DNA from: Clarkia xantiana subsp. parviflora
Lineage: Eukaryota; Streptophyta; Magnoliopsida; Myrtales; Onagraceae
Reading direction: 5' to 3'
DNA length: 64,000 nt
Assembly: GCA_036873135.1 (NCBI GenBank)
Contig: JAPTYO010000002.1
Location: forward strand, 45,747,452-45,811,451
A program made the translations under genes and the position numbers. The notes under the pieces are model-generated. The model searched no databases. It was given only the letters and a program-made list of their open reading frames with translations, and was not told where the DNA came from. Below are positions 33,380-44,493 of the stretch, in pieces; position 1 is the first letter of the stretch, and each line of letters begins with the position of its first letter.

Positions 33380-35112
33380 TCCTGAAGAAAAACCCCTGAT
33401 CTTCCTTTCTTCCTTTACCACAAACAGAAAAATCGGAGCTTTATCTTCTTCTTCTTCAGACCTCTCGGGATTCCATCAAAATGAGAGCAGAACCCAACCT
33501 GGAGAAGAATTTGGGCTGCACCAACTGGGTAGTAATGATTTATTTTATCAGATCCGCCACAAGATTACTTACTGGTAATTAAAAATGGAATTAATCAGCG
33601 AATCACTACCACATTGGCTGGAGTTTCAGAGGTTTAGGGTCTCTCTGATACGATGAGATACTCCTCACCTTCCTTTGTATGCGTATGTGTATGTGTATGA
33701 GGGAGAGTGTTAGAAGAAGAGCGATACGCTGGCAACAGGTTCGTGACGGATGTTTCAATTTTCACGCGGGTCTTAACTACCTTAGTGCCCAAATCTTTCT
33801 GTTTCTTAATATAATAATTATTATTATTTGTTGTACCCAATTGCTGCTTTACCTACAGTTTTAAACAAAGAACTATAATTAATACCATTATATTTTTTTA
33901 GGGCCAGATAATAAACTTTTTTATATATATATGAAAGTTAGATATAAAACTGGATTTAACCTGTGACTAACGATCAAAGATATATAATTAACCACTTCGC
34001 TAATTAAACTTTTGAACAAGTTATTTATTTATATATAATAACAATTTTATTAAGTCTAAACCTTACCTTAGTATCCAAGGCAAGGCAGTAGTAAGTTATT
34101 ACTGTTTATATCTGTTGAAAGTTAAATTGCATATATACTCCAACCTCACATCATACTTTATTTTATACAAAGAAGATGGTTATTCGCATCGTGCGACCAC
34201 ATTCTTTTTGGTACAACCAACCAACCCTTCTCAACACGCTTTATTCCCCATATTATTTTGAATTACTTTTGCCGGCAATATAATATATAAGATCCTCCTA
34301 ATTCTTTCGTTAAAATGGAATCCATAACTTATTTTCTCTATATATATATTCATTAGGATGACAGTTGTTGAGTTTTTTAGTTAAGAAATCAAGAAAGAAA
34401 GCTGTCATTCGGCAAATATGTTTCGGCTGCTGCGAGAATAAGACCAATTAAGTTTGGACTGTCTCTTTAATTATAATAATATTGAATGAATAGAATATAT
34501 AACATATGCCATAGAAATAATAATGGTACCCATTAGAAGCAGACAACCTAGCTAATTAATTTCCTCCTGTCAACTTTGGTAAAAACGACGGTAATCAACC
34601 CTCTAAGATGGTAGATATATTGTATATTGAAGAATCGAGGGCACCACGACTAGCTACCAAAAATGATGGGACTTAATTAGTGACTATATAATGTTATTTT
34701 AATCTTGAGAAAAGCTCTAATTAAATGATCTCTCTATACAAGTCATTGATGAAATGAAACCACACACTCTAATCTGAACTATAATACAAACACAAGCACT
34801 GATCTTCTATACGCATAATTCAGATAGATGTACGTTGTAACTTTACATCTCAAACACACGGCTTCCTTTTAGCTTAGAGTACATACATACATACATATAA
34901 AAATGTCTTTTACATCATCTCAGTTCTCTCTAACTTTCAGAAGCATAATTCCAAGCTCTACTTCTGCAAATTTGCCTTTAAAGTTTGGAATAATATAGAG
35001 GTGTTGCATTTGCATGGTTGGATATTTTGATGAACCATTCCAACCATGTTATAATTTGTATCTCAACATTCGATTTCTCTAGAGTAGCCGACATTGCATT
35101 GCATGGTGAGAG
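33380..35112. other. Spacer between the two acyltransferase genes
   Basis: About 1.7 kb holding the promoter of gene 1 and the 3' end of gene 2. It is AT-rich with no coding signal. A short (CA/TG)-like run lies near 33675-33705. Confidence 0.6.
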
Positions 35113-36938
35113 TTATCTTTCAGTGACCTGGCTGGACTGCTGACATTCTAAACTTGACATTGTTGAATCCATTGTTTCTTGAGGGAAAAATAAATCCACA
35201 GCATACTTGATCATCTCTCTGTCACCCAACTTCTCATCAACCTCGTCTCTATAATCCAAATTCCTTAGAATGCTTGGAAGCTCCATCAACCTTTCTTTCC
35301 CCATGCTACTTCCCAACTCCAAGTCGAAGCTCCCTTTCGGAACAAACCCTACCTTCTCAACTTCTGACAACACAGACTCGTCATGTTTCGATTTTTGTTC
35401 TTCCGATGTTGTCCATGCCCGGAAATTGATCATTGAAGGCGGGATTTTTCCAAAAAATATCTCTTTAACATTCTTTAATATTCCTTTACTAAACGGGTTT
35501 TCCTTCTTATCGTATCTATAACGGAAATTTTCATATGTTGTCTGCACAATAATATATATATAGGAGTACCAAAAACTATAGTAATTTTTTTTTGTGTTTG
35601 TAAAAGGGTCAATCAATATAACTTGATTATATATAAGAAGATGAGGGAGTTACCTGATTGGTGCACATTAGGTAGAAATGGAAGACAGTGAGACCGCCAA
35701 CAAACCAAACAACTATGAAACAATATACTATGAGGGCAGCTAGCAATATATCATTTGCCATAACTGTCCACAAATCCCCTCCTTGATGTAAAAGGTTTAT
35801 CCAAGAGAACACAAACACGTAAATGCACAACATGGTCGACGATGTTATGAAACAGATGAAGAATGGATAGTTTCGCTGCAATTAAAAAAAACAAATAACA
35901 AATTACCCTAACACTCACAATTTGTACAATTTTAGGCTACCTATTAGAAGGATTTTCCATTACCACTGCAATACACTGACCAACCCATGGACAGTGATGA
36001 TCAAATCTTTGAACACAATTGTTACAGATCGAGCAATGAGAAGCACGGGGTGGACGATACAGCAAGCAAGTATCGCAGAATTTTACTTTAACAGTCACAT
36101 TATTTACTACCACATCCTTTGTTCTCGCTATTCTCAAATTCGGGGCTTTACTATTAACCCATTCCAAAGAAGGTGTTGATGAATCGTATATTTCATCGGA
36201 TTCAGGCAGCTGCAGGTTACGCGGTATAATCCCTGGATCTCTTCCTGATGTCAGGAACAAGAAAGTGAAGTCCTGTTGGAACATGATGGATTATAAGTAA
36301 AGTTAATCGGATCAAACATTGACAATGTTGTTGAGAATATATTTACGAACCATAAATGTTAGGATCAACCCTGCAACTAAGACACAAGTCCCGAACTTTG
36401 GATCGAGTATTTTGAGGAGAAAGTACTGTTTTATGCAGAAGGTTATTGCCGGAGTACCGATGAGGAATGAAGTCAGCACCAATGATCCCGCATCAGGGCC
36501 AAAGATTAGTCTCCCACCGAAGAAAAATTTCTACATAAATTTAAGATTGGTCATTCAATCAGGATTGGTTTTTCAAGTATTTTTTCATTTTCAAGACATT
36601 ATAATTCGAGAAACCCTAATCTCAAAACAATGTCTACTACAAATGATAAGAAGAATATGAACTCAATGAACAACGTACATTGTAAAATTAGAGAAGAATC
36701 ATTGATACTTAAAAAAAAAAATCTTAAAATTGTTTTGTCAATATCATGTTTTTTTTTTTTAATTTATAACCATCAAGAAATCAAATCATAATAGATAAAG
36801 TATAACACAAAGAATAATGAAATGAAGATATAGAGAAGACAGATATACATTATTGCCCTTCCAAAGTTTGTAGAGCCTGATTCGGATGGCGGGGTCGATG
36901 TCCTTAGAGGAAGAGCTACAGCTGTCAACCTTGCTCAT
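35113..36938 (-). CDS. DHHC-type protein S-acyltransferase, gene 2 (tandem paralogue)
   Basis: Five exons, 409 residues: 36938-36849, 36530-36351, 36272-35964, 35875-35654, 35541-35113. All junctions are GT-AG and phase 0; the exon 2 donor is the weaker gttcgt. Exons 3 and 4 have the same lengths as in gene 1 (309 and 222 nt). DHHC is at residues 181-184 (Cys184 catalytic), DPG at 102-104 and TTYE at 268-271. Two membrane segments precede and two follow the Cys-rich domain. The N-terminus is 12 residues longer and Ser-rich ([16 protein letters not shown]). The gene has no stop or frameshift. Its upstream region is cut by element H about 600 bp from the start codon. Role: protein palmitoylation at an endomembrane or plasma membrane; the exact membrane cannot be read from the sequence. 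Confidence 0.92.
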
Positions 36939-37537
36939 GATCGAAACAATTTTCTTGTTCCACTTTTTTTGTTAGTTGAAGTTTTCTTGATTTTTGTGTG
37001 ATTATAATCTGAAAACACCGGTGGATTTTGAATGTTGTTTTTGTTCCTTCGATCGATTGAGTGATCGGAACCCTAAAACCATGGTTGGTTCCTTCGATCG
37101 AAATCCCATACGGTGTTTTCTTGGATTTTTTGCTGTTATCACATTATTCTGTTTGCTTTTGTTTTCTCGAAGAAACAAAAACAACTTCTTTTCCTGTTCC
37201 TCCTCCGACCCTAAACCAACAATGGTGCTTTTTTTCTCTCTCTTCTTTTATTTTTCTCTTCAATTCTTCTCATCCCGTATCTCTTTCTTTGCACCGTAAG
37301 AAGGCGCAGAAAATTCGCGGAAAAACTAAAAAAATATCAGCTTTTATATGGGACTGCCTGCGATGCTTTTGAAGTAGGCATACTTAATAAATATTTTATA
37401 ATTATTTTATTTACCATTTCATCCTTAAACTTTATTTTTAAAAAAATAGACTACAAAAGCAACAAGCTGCCCTAAGTCCATTCCACCATGAGGTTATTGG
37501 CGAAGCTCTCGATCCCAACTTCAACTTTGCTTAATTC
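36939..37537. other. Upstream region of acyltransferase gene 2
   Basis: Likely promoter. Short plus-strand frames (36994-37372) are T-rich and not convincing. An interrupted coding-like stretch begins near 37444 (LQKQQAALSPFHHEVIGEAL-type frame, or an ATG at 37490) and runs to the element H border. Confidence 0.5.
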
Positions 37538-38065
37538 TGTTGGAAAAAAAGGTTGGTCGATACAAGGGTAAAACACTAATTCTGAAATATGTAGGACTAA
37601 TGTCCAATTATTTATTATCCAGTAATCGACATACAATTAACGAGTAATATGTATGTGTATGAAAACCGAAATTGCGATCCGTAGATCGAATGGGAAAGAC
37701 GAATTTTTAACTGAGGCACGTGCTGATCACGCTCTCCTTAAGGCAATTCCGCCCACCTCACCCTCAGGCTATGCAACGAGGTTTAACACAAGGGGCGATC
37801 ACCTCCCAGGATACAACAGTGTCGTTGACACGAACCGTGCATACAGTTCGTTCAACCGAACCGAACCAAAACCTGAACTCAAACAAGAATATTATACCAA
37901 AAATCTAATCGAATAAATAACGCTACGAAATTTGAATAAAACCATAATAATGTAAAAATTTGATAAACCTATCACACGGTATGTTGGAAACGGGCGACAC
38001 GATTCTCATAGTGCTTTGCCATCGCGAATACGAGCTGGAGAAGACAAGTGACCAGAGCTCCAAGC

Positions 38066-38704
38066 TGATGGGCCCCGGCGAAGGCCGTTAGGCCCCTTAA
38101 CGATTGGCAAACGGCGACTAGGCCCGTTGGGCTAGGAGCTGGGCTGCTGGAAGGCTAAGGGCTCCGACGGAAGGAGGCCCCGACATTGAATGGCCCCGAG
38201 TAAGTATGGCCCCGATAGGGGAGAGCCCCGAAGATATCGGACCTGGACGTAGTCGGTCCCGATATGGGAGTTGTCACCACTCCCCGACACCGAATCCTCA
38301 ACGATGCAACTTGGGAGCCTCCGATAATGATCGAGACTCGCCAGTAAGAGCACAATCCCGGAAATCTCGCCATGATTACAGTAGTGGTATAATGGGCGAG
38401 ATATGTGGGATACGTATAACTGTACAGATACGCGGCAAGATATACGGCGAGATATGTGGGATAGTGGATCACAATCCAACCGCCTAATCAGGTAACTGGG
38501 ATAGCCTTTCCTCTATAAGAGGAGGGAAGTTATTCCAGGTTAAGGTTACGTTTTTACACATACACATATTGCTTGCTCGATCACCGTACTTACGTTAAGC
38601 ATCGGAGAGGGATTCTGGGCCACCGCCCTCTATTCCCCTTCTGCAGGATTGCGAGGAGCTAAGGAATCCGTCACCGTAACCGGAGTTCCTACCGTGATCC
38701 AACA
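38066..38704 (+). repeat. 5' LTR of element E
   Basis: tgatgggccc to gatccaaca. A TATA-like ctctataaga lies at 38511-38520 inside the near-palindrome cctctataagagg. Two GC-rich minus-strand frames of 105-115 codons in it are duplicated in the other LTR and are not genes. Confidence 0.95.
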
Positions 38705-38722
38705 TTGGCGCCGTCTGTGGGA
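38705..38722 (+). other. Primer binding site region of element E
   Basis: ttggcgccgtctgtggga directly follows the LTR end ccaaca. The tggcgccg part matches the start of the site usually assigned to tRNA-Asp in Tat/Athila elements; the rest fits less well, so the tRNA is a family-based inference. Confidence 0.7.
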
Positions 38723-38769
38723 ACGCAACAAAAAGCCAAAGTAAGTTTGCTTCCCTTTGATTCCATACC

Positions 38770-40536
38770 ATGGCTGGCAACAGGCCGCAGCGATCAGGCA
38801 AGCAGGTGCCGGCCACCAGCAATCCCCCTGAGGATGCTACACAGCATCAGGATTTGAGAGACGATGGTGACAGCACTCGCCGAGACGACACCGCGCGAAG
38901 GAACAACCCCCCTGGTGGATCCAGGAACGAGGCACCTTCCCAGAATCCAGAACTGGCCAGGGTAGTGGCAGAGGCCATGCCCCTATTCATGGAGGCCATG
39001 GAGGCCCTCCTAGACCGAAGAGAAGCCGCCAGAAGGCAGGCCGTAGATCTACCGCCGCTCCCTCCGCGGCGAGATACTCCCAGAAGGCAGGTGGACGACA
39101 ACCTGCCGCCACCTCCTCCGTTGAGGGAACAGCCCATTCCGCCCAATCCAGCACCGGCGGAGAATTTCGTGGTCGATGGACCAGGGCCAGTGCAACAAAG
39201 GACCATTCCCCTGAATGGTCCCCTCACTGCCGACCAGGTAGTGAAGATTGTGGGTATTTGCATGGGAGATCAGAAGCCCATGATGTCGGAATTGGGGAGT
39301 CAGGAGACCCATCCTTTCGTTCCTAGATTGATCCATACCCTGGCCCCACCGGGCTTGGGTATCCCGAAGATAGAGGAGTACGACGGAGTTGCGGACCCGG
39401 TCCGCCACGTACAGAAGCACTTGACAGCGTGCATGGGCAGGACCCCAGATGAGGACGTTATCTGCGCGTTGTTCCCGAGTACCTTGGGAGAAAAGGCGAT
39501 GACATGGTTCTACAGTCTGCCCACTGGATGTATAACCTGCTGGAAGGACATGCACCAACGATTCATCGCCCAGTACCAAGGGCGTCGACGGCTGCTGAAG
39601 AGTGTTCGGACCCTGCATGAGGTGGTCCAGAGGCCCGACGAATCGCTGGCCCAATACTACCAGCGTTACACGGCTGGTATGACCGAGCTGGATGAGGAGA
39701 TATCGGAGGGCGAGGCCATCCGTACCTTCCTGAAAAACCTCAATCCCCCCTATGGCTCCGACTTACTTCACAGCGTCGCGGCCAAAAAAGTCTGGAACAT
39801 GGAGGCACTTCAGGCGAGGGTAAAACAGCAAATCGACGTCCAAGAGTCGAAGATCGCTGCCGGAGAATTGGCTCCTCCCAAGGGGCGTGAAGGAAAGCAG
39901 TTGTTCAAACCATTGGACAACCGACACAAGAAGGATAGCTCCGAGGGTAGTCGGAGTCGTGGACGCTCCGATCGGAGGGAGGATAGGCGTCCGACCAAGA
40001 GGGACAGTCAGAGGGAGGAGTTTACCCCCCTCAACAGGCCTTTGAAAGAGGTCTTGGCGGTAATGGAGAAGCAAGGTCTCGCTCGTTTCCCCAAGAAGAA
40101 GGAAGGAGAAAAGTTGGGCTCCCGCACCGACCGTTACTGCCGATTCAATCGGGCCTCTGGTCACGACACTGACCAGTGTCGGGAGCTGAAGAAGGAAATA
40201 GAGAAGCTTATCCAGAGGGGTAAGCTGAAGGAGTTCGTGGGTGATTCGCGCTGCAAGCCCCGTTCCCGATCTCGATCAAGATCCAAATCTCGATCGAGGT
40301 CCCCAAGGAAGAGAAGGTCCGACGCAGAGCCTTCGGAGGGCCCATCAGGGTCCCGACAGAAGAGGGTTATTAATGTGATCCATGGAGGGTTCGCTGCAGG
40401 AGGAGACACATCGTCTTCTCGGGAGCGTTATGCCAACCAAGTGCCCGTAGCAGTGGTTTTGGGAAAAAGGTCTCGTCATGGATTCCGAAGGAGGAGATGG
40501 AGATCACCTTCTCGGCGAAGGATCTGGAGGGAGTAG
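38770..40536 (+). CDS. Gag polyprotein of element E
   Basis: 588 residues, starting 65 bases after the LTR. Pro-rich N-terminal third with PLPPRRDTPRR repeats, then the retrotransposon gag core (residues about 205-310; ALFPSTLGEKAMTWFYSLP, LLKSVRTLHEVVQRPDESLA) that forms the particle. A knuckle-like CRFNRASGHDTDQC begins at residue 457; the usual first His is Asn, and the C-terminus has an RS-rich run (residues about 495-520). The HGGFAAGGDTSSSRE motif that in Tat elements leads into protease is near residue 540. The frame ends in the pol overlap, and pol lies in the -1 frame. Confidence 0.93.
   Translation: MAGNRPQRSGKQVPATSNPPEDATQHQDLRDDGDSTRRDDTARRNNPPGGSRNEAPSQNPELARVVAEAMPLFMEAMEALLDRREAARRQAVDLPPLPPRRDTPRRQVDDNLPPPPPLREQPIPPNPAPAENFVVDGPGPVQQRTIPLNGPLTADQVVKIVGICMGDQKPMMSELGSQETHPFVPRLIHTLAPPGLGIPKIEEYDGVADPVRHVQKHLTACMGRTPDEDVICALFPSTLGEKAMTWFYSLPTGCITCWKDMHQRFIAQYQGRRRLLKSVRTLHEVVQRPDESLAQYYQRYTAGMTELDEEISEGEAIRTFLKNLNPPYGSDLLHSVAAKKVWNMEALQARVKQQIDVQESKIAAGELAPPKGREGKQLFKPLDNRHKKDSSEGSRSRGRSDRREDRRPTKRDSQREEFTPLNRPLKEVLAVMEKQGLARFPKKKEGEKLGSRTDRYCRFNRASGHDTDQCRELKKEIEKLIQRGKLKEFVGDSRCKPRSRSRSRSKSRSRSPRKRRSDAEPSEGPSGSRQKRVINVIHGGFAAGGDTSSSRERYANQVPVAVVLGKRSRHGFRRRRWRSPSRRRIWRE
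40461..40467 (+). promoter_or_regulatory. Possible -1 frameshift heptamer between gag and pol of element E
   Basis: gggaaaa, read in the gag frame as TTG GGA AAA AGG, has the X XXY YYZ form. Slipping back one base gives GGG AAA AAG GTC, exactly the pol frame, which is open from 40374. The pol frame continues to MEITFSAKDLEGVETP. A change in length of the five-A run could produce the same arrangement, so frameshifting is not proven. Confidence 0.5.
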
Positions 40537-43500
40537 AGACCCCCCACGAGGATGCCCTAGTAGTGACATTGGATGTAGGGGGATTCGAAGTGAAGAGGAT
40601 CCTCATTGATGGAGGAAGCTCCTCCGACATCCTCTTCTCCGACGCCCTGGAGCAGATGGGGAAGAAGAAGAAAGACTTACGGGAGGTTAACTTCCCGATG
40701 GTAGGATTTTGCGGCACAACCTCTTATCCATTGGGGGTTATCACGTTGCCCGTGTGGTTTGGCAGTGGCTGGAAGATGGAAAAGAGAGATGTGGAGTTCG
40801 TGGTGGTCGAATCCACAGGGACGTACAATGCGATCATTGGAAGAACCACTATCAATCCGCTGATGGCGGTAGCCTCGACTGTCCATCAGAAACTGAAGTT
40901 CCCAACTGAGAATGGGGTCGGTGAAGTGAAAGGCGACCAGGTGGCGTCGAGACGATGCTATGTCAACGCCACAAGGAGATCGAGGAAGGAGGCTATGTCG
41001 GTTCTCCAGACAGACACTGATCCTCGAGAGGAGTTTGGGCGTCCCGCCCCCATGGAGGACTTAAAAGAAGTCGAGATAGATGGACCCGAGAGGAGGGTAA
41101 AGATCGGATCCGCCCTATCCGAGGAAAAAGCGCAGGAGTTGATCGCCCTCTTGAAAGAATTCAAGGAGTTATTTGCCTGGTCCCCGAGCGATATGCCGGG
41201 AATCAGTCGGGACGTGATCGAGCATGAATTGAATATCGACCCCACGATCAAGCCGATCGCGCAGAAGAGACGTCCGATGGGAACAGACAAAAGGATTGCA
41301 ATCCAGCAGGAGGTTGGCAGGTTGCTCGACGCTGGATTCATTAGGGAGATCCGATTCCAAACTTGGGTAGCCAACCCAGTACTGGTGAGGAAGAGCAACG
41401 GGAAGTGGCGGATGTGTGTCGACTTCCGCGACTTGAACAAGGCTTGCCCGAAGGACTGTTATCCGCTCCCGCGGATCGACCAATTGGTGGATGCTACATC
41501 GGGGCACGAGCTGCTAAGCTTTATGGATGCTTATTCTGGTTATAACCAGATAAATATGGTGAAAAAGGATGCCCCACATACCGCCTTTTACGCTGACAGT
41601 GAAGTCTTCCAGTACGACGTTATGCCTTTCGGCCTGGTGAATGCGGGGGCGACATATCAGAGGATGGTGAACAAACTGTTCGGGGATATGATTGGGAGTA
41701 CCATGGAAGCCTATGTAGATGACATGCTGGTGAAGTCTCGACGAGCATCAGACCACGTTGGTAACTTAGCAATGGCTTTCGAAAGGATGAAACTACACCA
41801 AGTCCGCCTGAATCCAGCCAAATGTGCTTTCGGAGTACATTCAGGGAAGTTCTTGGGCTTCATGGTGAGCCAGAGGGGGATCGAGGTGAATCCCGAAAAA
41901 CTAAGGGCGATAGAGGAGATGCAGTCCCCGACAAACCATAGGGAGGTGCAAGTGCTGAACGGTCGGCTGGCTTCGATGAATCGCTTCTTACCCAAGGCAA
42001 GCGACCGGGCGATGCCATTTTTCAATGTACTAAGGGCCAACCGACAGTTCGAATGGACCGCCGAATGTGAGGAGGCGTTCCAAGCGCTCAAACAACATCT
42101 CCGCACCCTCCCACCACTAGCAAAGCCAGCTCCAGGCGAGCCGCTCTATCTTTACTTGGCTGTTTCTTCGTTTGCAATAAGCTCTGTTTTAGTTAAAGCT
42201 GTCGAGGGCAATCAAATCCCCGTCTATTATGTAAGCAAGGCGTTTTCCAAGAGTGAAATGAATTACCCTCCGATTGAGAAGTACCTCTTTGCGTTGATTA
42301 TTACCGCTAGAAAGCTACGACCTTACTTCCACGCGCATGAAATTACGGTGTTGACTGATCAGCCATTGAAACACTTCTTGAACCGGCCTGACGCGTCGGG
42401 GAGACTAGTAAAGTGGGCCGTGGAACTTAGCGAGTTTCGGATTCATTTCGCTCCGAGAACAGCTATCAAAGGGCAGGCATTGGCCGACTTTATAGTTGAA
42501 TCTACTGTTCCCGATCCTGAAGCAACGGAAACAGTAGAGGGGGCAACCGGGAATACTGAAGAGGTCTCGACGGCGAAGCTGTCGGAACAGCCAAATAAGG
42601 AGAACACCTGGGAGTTGTACACTGATGGCTCCTCAAGCTCGGATGGATCGGGTGCGGGGTTCGTATTGATTCCGCCAGGTGGGGCGGAGCCACTTCGATA
42701 TGCATTGGCCCTAACATTTAGAGCCACCAATAACGAGGCGGAATATGAGGCTCTCATAACGGGGCTGAAAATCGCAAAGGGCACTGGAATTGAACATTTG
42801 AAGGTGAAGTGTGATGCTAGCCTGATTGTAAATCAGGTTCGGGGGCAGTATGGAGCAAAGAACCCGATCATGAAGAAGTATCTTCAGGAGGCTAGGACCT
42901 TGAAGGAGAGCTTCAAAAGCTTTGATATCGAGGCAATTCCGAGGGAAGAGAATGTGGAGGCTGATGCCTTGAGCAAATATGCCTTGGGGGCACCTTTGGA
43001 AGAGAGTCGGAAGGTACACTTCTTGGAGAAGGTGATTCTATCGACCACCGATCCGTCGGAGGTGTGCGCTATCGGAACAGGGTCAGAGGAGGAATCCACT
43101 TGGATGACCCCGATAATTGTGTACTTGACTACGGGGGCACTTCCTGAAGAAAAAGTGGCAGCGGAGCGACTGCGACGAATGTCAATTAATTACGCGATGG
43201 TGGATAACCAGTTGTACAAGAAGGGTCTGCTTTCGACGCCTTTCCTGAAATGCGTGGCCGAACCCGATGCGACTCGGATTCTGAGAGAATTGCACGAAGG
43301 AGTCGCAGCCTGTCACGAAGGCGCTCGATCTATCCTGAGGAAGGCGCTGAACTTGGGATATTATTGGCCTACGATGAATAAGGAAGCAACGGCGCTTGTT
43401 CGATCCTGTGACGCGTGTCAGAGATATGCTTCGAATATCACAGCCCCCGCTGCCGATTTGATGCCCATTGGGAGTGCTTGGCCCTTCACACAGTGGGGCA

Positions 43501-44369
43501 TTGACCTGGTGGGACCCCTTCCGAAAGCGAAGAGCCAGTGCACACATTTGCTTGTCGCGATTGACTACTTCTCGAAGTGGATCGAGGCTAAGCCGTTAGC
43601 CAAGACAACAGCGGGACATATTATCAAGTTCCTTCAGACCCGAATTTTGTCGAGATATGGGGTGCCGAAGGTGATCATCAGCGACAATGGTCCTCCATTT
43701 AATGGGGCCCAGTTGGAGAGGTTCCTAGACGAGTTTGGTATCGAGCATCGGACAGCATCCGTCCATCACGCTCAGACCAACGGGCAGGTGGAGGCTGCCA
43801 ACAAAATCGTGATGGAGGGCTTGAAGAAGAGGGTTTATGCTTTGGACGGAAAATGGCTAGACGAACTGGAGAACGTGTTGTGGGCGGTCCGAACGACACC
43901 CAAGCGGTCAACAGGTGAAACCCCGTTTGCACTTGTCTATGGGACGGAGGCGGTCGCTCCCGTGGAAATCGCTGTGGCGTCCCATCGAACCAGAAGCTAT
44001 GAACCCTCGACAAGTCCAGAAAGAGCCAGGATAGGACCTTTGACGAATGACGAAACAAGGCGCCTGGAGTTATCCTTGCTAGAGGAAAAACGGCTGGAGG
44101 CCGACATAGTGCAAGCTCGGATGCGTTTGGCGACGGCTAGGTACTATAATCGGAAGGTCAAGTCGCGCCAGTTCTACGCGGGAGAACTGGTCCTGCGTCG
44201 GAATGAGTTCGCCCTACAAGATCGGATCAACAAGATGTCCCCGAAATGGGAAGGGCCTTACAAGATCATAGGCATGCCGGTCCCGAATGCCTACAAGTTA
44301 GAAGACCTCGATGGCAAGATATTAAGAAACACCTTTAGTGGAGAACATCTGAAGAAATGTCATGTTTGA
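40497..44369 (+). CDS. Pol polyprotein of element E: protease, RT, two RNase H, integrase
   Basis: 1290 residues from the first ATG. Aspartic protease ILIDGGSSSDILF at residues 35-47 (DGG where DSG is usual). RT with YVDD at 406-409 and TYQRMVNKLFGDMIG before it, then the gypsy RNase H (residues about 540-665; LADFIVES). A second, archaeal-type RNase H lies at about 700-830 (ELYTDGSSSSDGSGAGF, NNEAEYEALITGLKIA, NVEADALSKYAL); this is typical of the Tat lineage. Integrase follows with an H-x-H zinc region (LHEGVAACHEG .. SCDACQRY) and a DD35E core at D1003, D1063 and E1099. The C-terminal GPY motif is in KWEGPYKI. It lacks stops, so this is a candidate active element. Confidence 0.95.
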   Translation: MEITFSAKDLEGVETPHEDALVVTLDVGGFEVKRILIDGGSSSDILFSDALEQMGKKKKDLREVNFPMVGFCGTTSYPLGVITLPVWFGSGWKMEKRDVEFVVVESTGTYNAIIGRTTINPLMAVASTVHQKLKFPTENGVGEVKGDQVASRRCYVNATRRSRKEAMSVLQTDTDPREEFGRPAPMEDLKEVEIDGPERRVKIGSALSEEKAQELIALLKEFKELFAWSPSDMPGISRDVIEHELNIDPTIKPIAQKRRPMGTDKRIAIQQEVGRLLDAGFIREIRFQTWVANPVLVRKSNGKWRMCVDFRDLNKACPKDCYPLPRIDQLVDATSGHELLSFMDAYSGYNQINMVKKDAPHTAFYADSEVFQYDVMPFGLVNAGATYQRMVNKLFGDMIGSTMEAYVDDMLVKSRRASDHVGNLAMAFERMKLHQVRLNPAKCAFGVHSGKFLGFMVSQRGIEVNPEKLRAIEEMQSPTNHREVQVLNGRLASMNRFLPKASDRAMPFFNVLRANRQFEWTAECEEAFQALKQHLRTLPPLAKPAPGEPLYLYLAVSSFAISSVLVKAVEGNQIPVYYVSKAFSKSEMNYPPIEKYLFALIITARKLRPYFHAHEITVLTDQPLKHFLNRPDASGRLVKWAVELSEFRIHFAPRTAIKGQALADFIVESTVPDPEATETVEGATGNTEEVSTAKLSEQPNKENTWELYTDGSSSSDGSGAGFVLIPPGGAEPLRYALALTFRATNNEAEYEALITGLKIAKGTGIEHLKVKCDASLIVNQVRGQYGAKNPIMKKYLQEARTLKESFKSFDIEAIPREENVEADALSKYALGAPLEESRKVHFLEKVILSTTDPSEVCAIGTGSEEESTWMTPIIVYLTTGALPEEKVAAERLRRMSINYAMVDNQLYKKGLLSTPFLKCVAEPDATRILRELHEGVAACHEGARSILRKALNLGYYWPTMNKEATALVRSCDACQRYASNITAPAADLMPIGSAWPFTQWGIDLVGPLPKAKSQCTHLLVAIDYFSKWIEAKPLAKTTAGHIIKFLQTRILSRYGVPKVIISDNGPPFNGAQLERFLDEFGIEHRTASVHHAQTNGQVEAANKIVMEGLKKRVYALDGKWLDELENVLWAVRTTPKRSTGETPFALVYGTEAVAPVEIAVASHRTRSYEPSTSPERARIGPLTNDETRRLELSLLEEKRLEADIVQARMRLATARYYNRKVKSRQFYAGELVLRRNEFALQDRINKMSPKWEGPYKIIGMPVPNAYKLEDLDGKILRNTFSGEHLKKCHV

Positions 44370-44493
44370 CGAACAAGTCGTCCGTAGAGGCGCGAAGATG
44401 TAATTAAGTCGCCCTGAGTGGTGCATGCTATGTTAAAGACATTAATAAAGAGGTTACTTCTGATCAAAGTATTCCTAAGTTGTTCTCGATACA

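Noticed and set aside
38132..38479. A 115-codon minus-strand frame in the LTR of element E
   Set aside because: It is duplicated exactly in the other LTR (48582-48929), has no recognisable domain and lies in GC-rich non-coding LTR sequence.
38847..39263. Minus-strand frames of up to 200 codons inside gag and pol of element E
   Set aside because: They are shadows of the GC-rich sense frames and show no domain of their own.
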